Assembly (NCBI GenBank): GCA_945862355.1
Contig: CAMAYR010000026.1
Span: forward strand, 1 to 34,462
Length of the DNA stretch: 34,462 nt
DNA from: Devosia equisanguinis
GTDB taxonomy: Bacteria; Pseudomonadota; Alphaproteobacteria; Rhizobiales; Hyphomicrobiaceae
Direction: 5' to 3'
How positions within the stretch are numbered: position 1 is the stretch's first letter; each line of letters opens with the position of its first letter. A program made the position numbers and the translations under genes. Shown piece after piece: positions 25,054-33,529 of this stretch. The notes below the pieces were generated by a model. It was not told where the DNA came from. It saw only the letters and a program-made list of their open reading frames with translations, and did no database searches.

Positions 25054-25085
25054 ATTCAGGCAGGCTTGGATTCAGGCAGACTTGT
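25054..25085. repeat. 16-bp tandem duplication spanning the histidine kinase stop codon
   Basis: Copy 1 (25054-25069) and copy 2 (25070-25085), beginning ATTCAGGCAG, differ at 2 of 16 positions. The TGA of the kinase (25072-25074) lies in copy 2. Confidence 0.75.
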
Positions 25086-26580
25086 CTCGGGTGAGCTCGG
25101 TTCGCCTGGCGACGGCAAGTGGCAGGCGCAGCTCGATCTTCAAGCCAGGTGCGTTGTCGGACAGGCGGATGCTGCCGCCGTGAAGACGTGCGACGGCGGC
25201 GACCAGGCTGAGGCCGAGGCCCGTGCCCGGCCGGGTTCTGCTCGCCTCCAGGCGCACGAAGCGTTTCAAGACGCGGTCGCGATCGGCTGCTTCTATTCCC
25301 GGTCCGCGGTCGGCGACAGTGAGGCATGCCGCACCGCCCTCGATGTCGAGTTCAATGGCGATGGAGCTGGCTTCTACGGGTGCGGCTGCTGGGTGCGAAG
25401 GGCGGCCATACTTGATGGCATTGTCGAGCAGGTTGGCGATCGACTGGCCGATGAGCTGGCGATTGGCATGAATCATGACGACGCCCTCGGCCCGGCAGGT
25501 CAGGTACAAGCCGGCCTCCTCGGCAACCGGCTCGTAAAGCTCGGCGACGTCGCGGACCAGGGGGGCCAGCTCGAACGTCTCGGCCGAGGCGTCCAGCGCG
25601 CCAGCTTCGAGGCGGGCGATCAGGAGTAGCGCGTTGAACGTCTTGATGAGTTCGTCGGCATCCTCGATCACATGGCCGAGTCCGTCGCGGATCTCGTCAT
25701 GTCCACCTTCCCGCAAGGCAGTCTCTGCGCGGGCACGAAGGCGGGTGAGCGGCGTCTTGAGGTCGTGGGCGATGTTGTCGGAAACCTGGCGAAGGCCGAT
25801 CATCAGGCTCTCGATGCGGTCGAGCATCGTGTTGAGGTTACCCGCGAGGCGATCTAGCTCGTCGCCAGAACCGGTGATGGGGACCCGGCGCGTGAGGTCG
25901 CCGGTCGTGATTTGGTCGCTGGTCTCGGCGATCTGTCTGACCCGATCGAGCGTGCGGCGGCTCGCGACGAGGCCCGCCAGCAAGCCTGCGAACGCCAGGG
26001 CGCCGAAGCCGGCGAGGTAGTACCAGCGGACCTGTCCGACTAGCGTTCGCTGGGCCTCGAGATCGCGTCCGACCAGCAGAACCATCGACGTGGGCAATGT
26101 ACGGGCGAGGCCGACACCTAGGTTGCGACCGGTCGCGTGCGAGGGGCTGGACGCTGGCGCATACTCGAACGTCGCGCCGGCGGTAGCACCGACGAGTGGC
26201 GGCGGGCGCGGCATGTCGTCGGGCCAAGCGGCGAGGTTGCCAGCGAGCCGCGTGCCGGCTGTGCTCACGAGAAGATAGAGGCGGCCTGCCCCCTGCCTCG
26301 AGCGGGCAGCGACTGCGTCGACGGTCGCTGCCGGGCCGGCGACTGCGGCGATGCCGGCGATGCCATCGGCCTCGATGGTCAGCGTCTCGATCATCTGGCG
26401 CGAGACCGCGTCGCCAGCCTGCTGCAAAACCAGCCAGAGCAGCACGGAGCCGGCCAGCACTACAGCGGCCACGAACAGCGCGGCCTGCTGGAAGGCGCGC
26501 GTTCCCGCGAGAGCGATGAGGCTCCGCCGGCGCACCGAGCCGGCCGGTTGCGGCCTGTCGTCCATCGGGTCAGCCACCAT
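25072..26580 (-). CDS. Sensor histidine kinase (degP-linked two-component pair)
   Basis: The protein has 502 residues. Transmembrane helix 1 is at about residues 33-52 and helix 2 at about 187-207, bounding a periplasmic sensor of roughly 135 residues. A HAMP domain follows (RQIAETSDQITTGDLTRRVP region), then the dimerisation helix with phospho-acceptor His272 in NIAHDLKTPLTR. The catalytic domain carries NLLDNAIKYG (N-box), DRGPGIEAAD (G1) and GTGLGLSLV (G2). It autophosphorylates in response to an envelope signal and passes phosphate to Asp51 of the partner regulator. The start codon overlaps the regulator stop by 11 nt, so they are translationally coupled. The degP gene upstream suggests that the signal relates to envelope stress, which is inference. 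Confidence 0.94.
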   Translation of the reverse strand: MVADPMDDRPQPAGSVRRRSLIALAGTRAFQQAALFVAAVVLAGSVLLWLVLQQAGDAVSRQMIETLTIEADGIAGIAAVAGPAATVDAVAARSRQGAGRLYLLVSTAGTRLAGNLAAWPDDMPRPPPLVGATAGATFEYAPASSPSHATGRNLGVGLARTLPTSMVLLVGRDLEAQRTLVGQVRWYYLAGFGALAFAGLLAGLVASRRTLDRVRQIAETSDQITTGDLTRRVPITGSGDELDRLAGNLNTMLDRIESLMIGLRQVSDNIAHDLKTPLTRLRARAETALREGGHDEIRDGLGHVIEDADELIKTFNALLLIARLEAGALDASAETFELAPLVRDVAELYEPVAEEAGLYLTCRAEGVVMIHANRQLIGQSIANLLDNAIKYGRPSHPAAAPVEASSIAIELDIEGGAACLTVADRGPGIEAADRDRVLKRFVRLEASRTRPGTGLGLSLVAAVARLHGGSIRLSDNAPGLKIELRLPLAVARRTELTRDKSA

Positions 26581-27247
26581 CGCCGATCATATAGCCCGCG
26601 CCGCGTACCGTATGTAGCAAAGGCTTGTCGAAGCCCTTGTCGATTTTCGAGCGCAGGCGGGAGATGTGCACGTCGATGACGTTGGTCTGTGGATCGAAAT
26701 GGTAGTCCCAGACCTTCTCGAGCAGCATCGTGCGCGTGACGATCTGACCGGCGTTCTTCATCATATACTCGAGCAGCCGGAATTCGCGCGGCTGCAGGTT
26801 GATCACCTGACTGGCGCGGGTGACGCGACGGGAAAGGCGATCGAGCACGAGGTCGGCGACAACGAACCGGGGATCGCTCTCCTCGGGCTGGGCGCGGCGG
26901 ACCAGCGCTTCGATGCGCGCCAGAAGCTCTGACATTGCGAAGGGTTTGGTCAGGTAGTCGTCGCCGCCGGCCTTGAGGCCCTTCACGCGGTCGTCGACCG
27001 CGCCGAGGGCAGACAGGAAAAGCACCGGCGTGCGCACGCCTTCAGCTCGCAGCGTACGCACCACGGAAAGCCCGTCCCGCTCCGGCAGCATTCGGTCGAC
27101 GACGAGTACGTCGTAGTGGCCTTCGCGGGCCAGGGCCAGGCCCTGCTCGCCGTCACCAGCAGCGTCGGCGGCGTGCCCGCTCTCGCCAAGCGCCTTGACG
27201 AGGTAGCGGACCGTCTCCTTGTCGTCCTCGATCAGCAGGATGCGCAT
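26570..27247 (-). CDS. OmpR-family response regulator
   Basis: The protein has 225 residues. The receiver has LIEDDKE, phospho-acceptor Asp51 (VLVVDRMLPERDG), Ser79 (FLSALG) and the conserved Lys of YLTKPF. The winged-helix domain (about 130-225) ends HTVRGAGYMIGD, with INLQPREFRLLEYMM and VDVHISRLRSKID. It should bind DNA as a dimer once phosphorylated by the coupled kinase downstream. It lies 166 bp after degP on the same strand. A strong terminator-like hairpin lies between them, so it may have its own promoter. Confidence 0.95.
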   Translation of the reverse strand: MRILLIEDDKETVRYLVKALGESGHAADAAGDGEQGLALAREGHYDVLVVDRMLPERDGLSVVRTLRAEGVRTPVLFLSALGAVDDRVKGLKAGGDDYLTKPFAMSELLARIEALVRRAQPEESDPRFVVADLVLDRLSRRVTRASQVINLQPREFRLLEYMMKNAGQIVTRTMLLEKVWDYHFDPQTNVIDVHISRLRSKIDKGFDKPLLHTVRGAGYMIGDGG

Positions 27248-27337
27248 GATTGGGCCGGGGGTTGTGTAAACGGCTGTTGGCAGTGGTCGTTACAGCGCTG
27301 CGCTGTTCGGCCATCGCTGCAGCCCTGCAAAATGGAA

Positions 27338-27366
27338 GGCGCGGGGCGTTGTGTCCACCCCGCGCC
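27338..27366 (-). terminator. Rho-independent-like terminator after degP
   Basis: Arms of 9 bp (GGCGCGGGG, 27338-27346; CCCCGCGCC, 27358-27366) enclose an 11-nt loop. On the minus strand it is followed by TTCCATTTTG, a modest T-rich tract. It lies about 48 bp after the degP stop and before the response regulator. Confidence 0.6.
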
Positions 27367-27413
27367 ATTGCTGTCTTCTGCTGTCGCTCGCCGATCCGGT
27401 GCCAAGCGGTACG

Positions 27414-28997
27414 TCAGCCCTTTTTGTCTTTAAGGTTCAGAGCTATCACAGCAGTGCGGCTGTTGGACTTGACCGTGAGCCTGACGGTTCCGCGGCTCGA
27501 CGCCCGTTTGACGACTGCCTCGATGTCCTCGACGGTTCTGACGGTCTCGCCGTTGACGTGAGTGACCATGTCACCGACGGCGATGCCCTTCGTCGCGGCA
27601 TCGCTGCCCTCCTCGACGGCGCTCACCGGCACGCCGTTGTCGCGGGCGGCAGCGCCGCGGCGAGCGGGCATCGCGAACGTCATGCCGAGCGAGGTCATCT
27701 GACGGGTTCCCGGCGCGTTCGTGTCACGCTCGGCAGCAGCCGCGACCTCCGTAGTCGAGGACGGGAACAGACCGAGCTTGACCTTGACCAGCTCCTCGCG
27801 GTCTCGCCGCATCACGCGAACATCGACGACCGTATTGGGCGCAAACTCCGCGACTTTGAGCGCAAGGTCCTTGGTGTCCTTGATCTTGGCGCCGTTGACC
27901 GAGAGAATTACGTCCTCGACCTTGATGCCGGAAGCCTCGGCGGGGCCCTTGGCCGTGACCTCCTGGACGAGCGCGCCGGCCGTCTCGGACAGGCCGAAGC
28001 TCTTGGCCATGTCGGCGTCGAGATTCTGGATCTTCACGCCGAGCCAGCCGCGAGCGACTTTGCCGGTCGAGCGAAGCTGCTCGACGACTTTGGAGACCGT
28101 TGCTGCCGGTACGGCGAAGGCGATGCCGACGTTGCCGCCCGACGGGCTGTAGATCGCGGTGTTCACGCCGACCACCTCGCCGTCCAGGTTGAACGTCGGG
28201 CCACCGGAGTTGCCGCGGTTAACGGCAGCGTCGATCTGCAGGTAGTCGTAGGGACCCTCGCTGATGCCGCTGCGGGCGAGCGCGGATACGATGCCCGCGG
28301 TGACCGTACCGCCGAGGCCGAAGGGATTGCCGACCGCCAGCACCCAATCGCCGACGCGGGGAGCGCGGTTGGCGGGGGCAAAACGCACGTGCTGGAACTT
28401 GCGGTTTGCCTTGATCTTGAGAAGTGCGATATCCGTGCGCGGGTCGGTGCCGACGAGCTCGGCCTCGAACTTGTTGCTGTCGCCATCCGTGCTGTCGAAC
28501 ACGACCTCGATCTTGTTGGCCTTGTCGATCACATGGTTGTTCGTAACGACATAGCCGTCCTCTGAGATCACGAAGCCGGAGCCCTGTGCCTGCACCGGGC
28601 GGGGGGCTGCGCCGCCACCGCCGCCACCGAAGTCACGCGGCAGATTGCGGAAGAACTCCTGCCACTCCTCGGGCAAGCCGGGAATGTTCGGACGCTGGCC
28701 GCGGTTCTGGCCGCCGGGAGGCGGTGTGGGGCGTTGTGCCTGTGGGCGCCCGCCGCTCGAGACGGATATGCTGACGACAGCGGGCTTCACCCGCTCGACG
28801 ATGTCGGCGAAGCTCACCGGCGCGCGACCCATCGGGGTCAGCACGGTTTGCGCATCGGCTCGCTGGGCGACGGCGGGGCCGAGGGTCTGGAAGCTCGAGA
28901 GAGCGAGTACGCTCGCTCCGGCAATCGCTGCTGCGACGACGGCGCGGCCGCGGCGGGCGGCCTGGAACGGAATGAGGTTTGACTTGGTATCGCGCAT
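27414..28997 (-). CDS. degP: DegP/HtrA-family periplasmic serine protease
   Basis: The protein has 527 residues. A signal peptide (positive ARRGR then hydrophobic 20-35) is followed by the protease domain with catalytic triad His155 (VVTNNHVID), Asp189 (RTDIALLK) and Ser264 (RGNSGGPTF). Two PDZ domains follow (about 300-390 and 430-520; GWLGVKIQNLD opens the first). A Gln/Pro/Gly-rich insert (about 85-135) precedes the protease core. DegP degrades or chaperones misfolded periplasmic proteins, forming cages. ATG 28997 has AGGAG upstream. It lies in the ccm-degP-regulator-kinase order I recall from rhizobia and Bradyrhizobium (cycHJKL-degP), although the trypsin-like gene on the other strand separates it from ccmH here. 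Confidence 0.96.
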   Translation of the reverse strand: MRDTKSNLIPFQAARRGRAVVAAAIAGASVLALSSFQTLGPAVAQRADAQTVLTPMGRAPVSFADIVERVKPAVVSISVSSGGRPQAQRPTPPPGGQNRGQRPNIPGLPEEWQEFFRNLPRDFGGGGGGAAPRPVQAQGSGFVISEDGYVVTNNHVIDKANKIEVVFDSTDGDSNKFEAELVGTDPRTDIALLKIKANRKFQHVRFAPANRAPRVGDWVLAVGNPFGLGGTVTAGIVSALARSGISEGPYDYLQIDAAVNRGNSGGPTFNLDGEVVGVNTAIYSPSGGNVGIAFAVPAATVSKVVEQLRSTGKVARGWLGVKIQNLDADMAKSFGLSETAGALVQEVTAKGPAEASGIKVEDVILSVNGAKIKDTKDLALKVAEFAPNTVVDVRVMRRDREELVKVKLGLFPSSTTEVAAAAERDTNAPGTRQMTSLGMTFAMPARRGAAARDNGVPVSAVEEGSDAATKGIAVGDMVTHVNGETVRTVEDIEAVVKRASSRGTVRLTVKSNSRTAVIALNLKDKKG

Positions 28998-29049
28998 GGC
29001 GGCTCCTGGCTTGGCTCGTTCCCGGGTGGGGAATGGAATTATGTCGGAC

Positions 29050-29074
29050 GGAACTTCGGGAAATCGGTCCGGTT
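29050..29074 (+). promoter_or_regulatory. EcfG-type general-stress promoter candidate (GGAAC-N16-GGTT)
   Basis: GGAAC at 29050-29054 and GGTT at 29071-29074, 16 nt apart, fit the alphaproteobacterial general-stress sigma pattern (GGAAC-N16/17-CGTT) with one mismatch. It points toward the trypsin-like gene. Confidence 0.3.
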
Positions 29075-29244
29075 CTTGCCATGAGATCTAACGGCTGCTG
29101 CGTTACGCGGGGCTTTCGGCCACATTAAAGTTCGGTAATGTTTCGTATCGAGGCACCTCACTGACGAGGCGAGGCGCCTGGCCGTCAAAGTGAGCTGAAA
29201 TGCAGCGCAGGTTCGGTAGCGATGTATCAGGGGGCGGGGCCGGC

Positions 29245-30420
29245 ATGACTGCACGGCTTGGCTCGATCGGACAGGGTGCGAAGTGGCAGTGCCTTCTGGC
29301 GCTCGCGTGCGGGCTTTGGGGGGGCGGGGATGCGAGCGCCCTTCCGCCCGCTGGGCTTCGCGCCTCTGCGCCGACGCCCGCGCCGATTGCCGATGAAGCC
29401 GGTGTCGTGCATCGCATCGCGGTGTTTGGCGTGGACAACCGCGCGAAGCTGCCGAAACGGCTCGAGGCGCTGCGCGGCTCGATCGGCATCATCTACAACG
29501 AGCGATCGCGAACTATCTGTTCGGCGTTCTGCATCGCAGACGACGTGATCGCGACAGCCAGCCATTGCGTGTTCCGCACCAAAGGCGAAAAGCCGCCGCC
29601 GACGGAGCGGTTCTATTTCGCGCGTCCGGGCACGAGGCTTGCCAGCGTGCGCTTTGAAGGAGCCGCCAGCCGACGCGCTGCGCACTACATACTCGCAGGG
29701 GCAGCCGGGATCAGCACGAAGCCGCCGATCGAGGCCGCGCGCGACTGGGCTCTCATCAAGCTGCAGGGGCCTGCGTGCCGTGGCAAGGTGCTGGAGGTGA
29801 AGCCGCTGACACCCGACGAGATCGAGGGGGAGGCAAAGGCCGGCCGGCTCTATCAGGCGGCGTTCCATCGCGACTACGGGCGCTGGACGATGGCCTACTC
29901 GCAGCCTTGCTTCGGCGGTCGCCGCGGCGATCCGGACGTACCACCGCCGACGGTGACCGCGCGGGACTTCGCCGACCATGCCAATCTCGTGCTTCACTCG
30001 TGCGACACGGGCGGCGCCTCGTCGGGCTCGCCGCTGCTGATCGAGACGGCGGCCGGGCCGCATGTAGTCGCGATCAACGTCGGGACCTTCGTGCAGTCCC
30101 GCGTGCTGATCGAGGGCGGAGAGGTGGTGAAGCGCGCGCCGGCCGCGCCGGTCGCCAACACGGCGGTGAGTGCGATCGCGTTCGCCGGCAAGGTCGAGGC
30201 GTTGCGGGCGGCAAGCGTGCTCAGGTCGGCGGGAGATCTGCGGAAGCTGCAGCAGCGGTTGCAATCCGCGCAGGTATTCGACGGTCCGGTCAACGGCCGC
30301 TATGATGTGCGACTGCGGCTCGCAATCGAGAGCTACGAGGTTCGCGAGGGGCTGCCGGTGCTCGGGCTGCCGACGCGGACCTTGCTCGATGCGCTGGAGC
30401 GCGGAACCGGCGCGCGCTGA
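29245..30420 (+). CDS. Secreted trypsin-like serine protease with peptidoglycan-binding-like tail
   Basis: The protein has 391 residues. An N-terminal signal (hydrophobic CLLALACGLWG at 16-26, cleavage likely after ASA near 32) precedes a chymotrypsin-fold domain. The triad is visible: His107 in IATASHCVF, Asp167 in ARDWALIKL and Ser260 in TGGASSGSPLL. The GxSGSP style resembles glutamyl endopeptidase/V8-like enzymes. Residues about 330-385 (LQQRLQSAQVFDGPVNGRYD and GLPVLGLPTRTLLDAL, partial) look like a PG_binding_1 domain for cell-wall docking. Start ATG 29245 gives a better signal peptide than ATG 29200. It lies opposite to and between degP and ccmH, tail-to-tail with ccmH. It is preceded by an EcfG-like promoter. 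Substrate is unknown. Confidence 0.82.
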   Translation: MTARLGSIGQGAKWQCLLALACGLWGGGDASALPPAGLRASAPTPAPIADEAGVVHRIAVFGVDNRAKLPKRLEALRGSIGIIYNERSRTICSAFCIADDVIATASHCVFRTKGEKPPPTERFYFARPGTRLASVRFEGAASRRAAHYILAGAAGISTKPPIEAARDWALIKLQGPACRGKVLEVKPLTPDEIEGEAKAGRLYQAAFHRDYGRWTMAYSQPCFGGRRGDPDVPPPTVTARDFADHANLVLHSCDTGGASSGSPLLIETAAGPHVVAINVGTFVQSRVLIEGGEVVKRAPAAPVANTAVSAIAFAGKVEALRAASVLRSAGDLRKLQQRLQSAQVFDGPVNGRYDVRLRLAIESYEVREGLPVLGLPTRTLLDALERGTGAR

Positions 30421-30431
30421 GCGCTGCGCTC
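30419..30431 (+). terminator. Small hairpin with T-rich tail after the trypsin-like gene
   Basis: GAGCG (30419-30423) and CGCTC (30427-30431) pair around CTG, followed by GATTTTGCTTCT. The short stem makes termination only possible. Confidence 0.3.
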
Positions 30432-30442
30432 GATTTTGCTTC

Positions 30443-30934
30443 TCATGCTTTGGGGCCGTCGCCGAGCAGGGATTTGAGGCGTTCCGTCTCCGCGGTCGAG
30501 AGTGGCTCGACCTTGCGCTCGCGGGCGAGACGGTCGCGGCGGACCTTCACGAAGAGGAAGAGTAGCGTCAGCAGCAACATCGCGGGCGGGCCCAGCCACA
30601 ACAGCAGCGTGTTGGTGCCGACCGGCGGCCGGAGCAGGACGAAGTCGCCGTAGCGTGCGACGATGAATTTCATCACCTCCGCATCACTTTCGCCTGTCTT
30701 GAGCCGCTCGCGGACGAGCAGTCGCAGGTCGCGAGCCAGGGGCGCATTGGAGTCGTCGATCGACTGGTTCTGGCACACGAGGCAGCGCAACTCGGCGGAG
30801 AGGGTGCGGGCACGTTGCTCGAGCCTGGCGTCGGGAAGGATCTCGTCGGGCTCCACGGCGTTGGCGGGCACGGCCAGTGCGGCGAGGATCAGCATAACAA
30901 GTATGCTGGCGGCGTTGCGTGCGGCTCGAGCCAT
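30443..30934 (-). CDS. ccmH: Cytochrome c maturation protein CcmH (CycL)
   Basis: The protein has 163 residues. A signal-anchor (about 10-26) precedes the thiol-redox motif LRCLVCQNQSI with Cys51 and Cys54, which keeps apocytochrome c haem-binding cysteines reduced. A second membrane helix (about 108-128) is near the C-terminus. Conserved IDDSNAPLARDLR and VARYGDFVLLRP fit the family. The gene is the last of the ccmI-E-F-H run, starting 4 nt after the ccmF stop. Confidence 0.97.
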   Translation of the reverse strand: MARAARNAASILVMLILAALAVPANAVEPDEILPDARLEQRARTLSAELRCLVCQNQSIDDSNAPLARDLRLLVRERLKTGESDAEVMKFIVARYGDFVLLRPPVGTNTLLLWLGPPAMLLLTLLFLFVKVRRDRLARERKVEPLSTAETERLKSLLGDGPKA

Positions 30935-30938
30935 GATC

Positions 30939-32939
30939 TCACTCCGCCGGCATGGGCTGAGCCTGCGAACGCGCGCGCTGCGGTGCGCCGACGCGCAGGC
31001 GGCGATCCGTCAGCGAGAGAAGGCCGCCGAAGAACATGATCAGCGTACAGATCCAGATGAACCGCACGAACGGATTGAAATACAGCCGGACTGCGAAGCC
31101 GCCTTCCTTCTGCGCGTCACCGAGCACGGTGTAGAGGTCGCCGCGCCAGGAGGCGTGGATGCCGGCTTCGCTCGTCGACTGGCGGGGGGCGTCGTACAAC
31201 CGCTTGGACGGGTTCAGCTCGAACAGGGTGGCGCCGCCGCGGGAGACGTCCAGGATGCCGACCTCCTCGCGATAGTTGGGGCCACGGCGCGGCGCGACAC
31301 CCTTGAACGTCAACTTGTAGCCGGCGATCTCGGTCGCCTCACCGGTGCGCATGACGATGACCTTCTCGCTCTGGAAGGCACTCATCGCGACGATGCCGAT
31401 CGTCATCAGGCCGGCGCCGGTGTGGGCGAAGGCCGTGCCCCATGTCGATCGCGGCAGGCCCGCCAAACGCTGCAGCGACACCGACGCGGAAGCGCTGCCG
31501 AGCTTGGCGCGGTGGGCGATCTCGGCGAAGGCGCCGGCAATCACCCAGCAGCCGATTCCTACGCCGAGGGGTGCGAGCCACGGTCCGCGTCCGCCGATGG
31601 CGAGCGTCAGAACGATGCCGGCAAAGGCGACGGCGAAAGCCCACAACAGGCGCTGCGAAGCGGCGTAGAGATCGCCGCGCTTCCAGGCAAGGAACGGGCC
31701 GTAGGGCAGCGCAACGAGCAGCGCCAGCATCAATGGTCCGAAGGTGGCGTTGAAGTAGGGCGGGCCGACGGAGATCTTGGCGCCTGTCAGAGCCTCTAGG
31801 CCGAGCGGATAGAGCGTGCCGATCAGGACCGTGCCGCAGGCGACGGTGAGCAGCACGTTGTTGAGAACGAGCGCTCCCTCCCGCGAGATAGGCGCGAAGA
31901 TGCCGCCCGACTTGAGCGAGGAGGCTCTGACGGCGAAGAGGGACAGCGCGCCGCCGACGAAGAAAGCCATGATGCCCAAAACCACGACGCCGCGTGCGGG
32001 ATCCACGGCGAAAGCGTGAACCGAGGTCAACACGCCGGAGCGAACCAGGAAGGCGCCCATCAGCGACAGCGAGAAGGCAAGGATGGCGAGCAGGATCGTC
32101 CAGACCTTCAGTGCCTCGCGCTTCTCCATCACGACGGCCGAATGGAGCAGGGCGGTGGCGGCGAGCCAGGGCATCAAGGATGCGTTCTCGACAGGGTCCC
32201 AGAACCACCATCCGCCCCAGCCGAGCTCGTAGTAGGCCCACCATGAGCCGATCGAGATTCCGAGTGTCAACAGCATCCAGGCAGCAAGTGTCCAAGGTCT
32301 CACCCAGCGCGCCCATGCCGCGTCGATGCGGCCCTCGATCAGGGCAGCGATCGCGAACGAGAACGACACGGATAGGCCGACGTAGCCGGCGTAGAGCAGC
32401 GGGGGATGGATGGCGAGGGCGGGGTCCTGCAGGATCGGGTTGAGGCCCAGGCCTTCTATAGGAGCGTCGGCGATGCGCAGAAATGGGTTCGACGTGAACA
32501 GGATGAAGAGCAGGAAGGCGAGCCCGATGGCGCTCTGCACCGCCAGCACGTTCGCCTTGAGCGAGGCGGGCAGGTGCGAGCCGAACACCGCCACTGAGGC
32601 GCCGAACACGACGACCATCAGCACCCACAGCAGCATCGAGCCCTCGTGGTTCCCCCATACGCCGGAGATCCGGTAGATGAGTGGCTTGGCCGAATGCGAA
32701 TTAGCGTACACGTTTTGGACGGAGAAGTCGGAGACTACGTAAACGTAGGTCAGCGCAAGAAACGAAATCCCGATCAGCACCGACTGCACGATAGACGCGG
32801 GGGTTGCGATCGCCATCAGCTGAGTGCGCTGGCCCGCCGCGAGGCCGGGGAGTTGCCCGCCGACGAGTGGTCCGAGGATCTGAATCAAAGCGACGGCAAC
32901 GGCCAGCGCCAAGGCGAAATGGCCGATCTCTGCGATCAT
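30939..32939 (-). CDS. ccmF: Cytochrome c maturation haem lyase subunit CcmF (CycK)
   Basis: This 666-residue multi-pass membrane protein has the WWD haem-handling domain [18 protein letters not shown] (241-258), the [13 protein letters not shown] block (93-105) and [11 protein letters not shown] (178-188). With CcmH and CcmI it attaches haem, brought by CcmE, to apocytochrome c in the periplasm. The start ATG overlaps the ccmE stop by 4 nt (ATGA), showing tight coupling. The expected length and order are complete. Confidence 0.98.
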   Translation of the reverse strand: MIAEIGHFALALAVAVALIQILGPLVGGQLPGLAAGQRTQLMAIATPASIVQSVLIGISFLALTYVYVVSDFSVQNVYANSHSAKPLIYRISGVWGNHEGSMLLWVLMVVVFGASVAVFGSHLPASLKANVLAVQSAIGLAFLLFILFTSNPFLRIADAPIEGLGLNPILQDPALAIHPPLLYAGYVGLSVSFSFAIAALIEGRIDAAWARWVRPWTLAAWMLLTLGISIGSWWAYYELGWGGWWFWDPVENASLMPWLAATALLHSAVVMEKREALKVWTILLAILAFSLSLMGAFLVRSGVLTSVHAFAVDPARGVVVLGIMAFFVGGALSLFAVRASSLKSGGIFAPISREGALVLNNVLLTVACGTVLIGTLYPLGLEALTGAKISVGPPYFNATFGPLMLALLVALPYGPFLAWKRGDLYAASQRLLWAFAVAFAGIVLTLAIGGRGPWLAPLGVGIGCWVIAGAFAEIAHRAKLGSASASVSLQRLAGLPRSTWGTAFAHTGAGLMTIGIVAMSAFQSEKVIVMRTGEATEIAGYKLTFKGVAPRRGPNYREEVGILDVSRGGATLFELNPSKRLYDAPRQSTSEAGIHASWRGDLYTVLGDAQKEGGFAVRLYFNPFVRFIWICTLIMFFGGLLSLTDRRLRVGAPQRARSQAQPMPAE

Positions 32940-33427
32940 GGCTTGGCTACTCCGTTTGCGGCGTCCGACTTGGTGGCAGCGGGGGCGCCGTCCTTGCCGT
33001 GCTGCCAGAGCCCCTGCTCCTTCAGCGCCTTGGCAACCTCCGGCGGCATATAGTTCTCGTCGTGCTTGGCGAGCACGGTGTCGGCGCGGAAGATGCCGGT
33101 GTCGTCGATTTTGCCTTCGGCAACCACGCCCTGGCCCTCGCGGAACAGGTCGGGCAGGATGCCACGGTATGTGACCTCGATGGTCGAGCCCTTGTCGGTG
33201 ACGGCGAAGCCGACGTCTGTGCCAGTGCCGCGCTTGATCGAGCCATCCTGCACGAGGCCTCCGAGCCGGAAACGCTGGCCGGGCTGCACCTTCTTGGCCT
33301 GAATGTCGCTGGGCGTGTGGAAGAAGACGATCGTATCGCGAAGCGCCGTCAGCACGAGAAGTCCGGCTACCATCAGCACGATCACGCTGCCGCCGATCAT
33401 TACGCCACGCCGCTGCTTGCGTGTCAT
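32936..33427 (-). CDS. ccmE: Cytochrome c maturation haem chaperone CcmE (CycJ)
   Basis: The protein has 163 residues: an N-terminal membrane anchor (about 10-29) and a periplasmic OB-fold. The haem is bound covalently by His122 in [13 protein letters not shown], with Tyr126 completing the HxxxY motif. [13 protein letters not shown] and [21 protein letters not shown] are conserved, partly quoted as [11 protein letters not shown] and [12 protein letters not shown]. It hands haem to CcmF. The gene lies 102 bp after ccmI. Confidence 0.97.
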   Translation of the reverse strand: MTRKQRRGVMIGGSVIVLMVAGLLVLTALRDTIVFFHTPSDIQAKKVQPGQRFRLGGLVQDGSIKRGTGTDVGFAVTDKGSTIEVTYRGILPDLFREGQGVVAEGKIDDTGIFRADTVLAKHDENYMPPEVAKALKEQGLWQHGKDGAPAATKSDAANGVAKP

Positions 33428-33529
33428 CGGGCGCCTCTCCTCATGACGTGTGCTTCCGGTATGCTTGCATGTCGTCGGCCGTGGGCGTGCGATCCAGACC
33501 TGTGCAGGACGCGCGGTGGCGGGGCGGGA

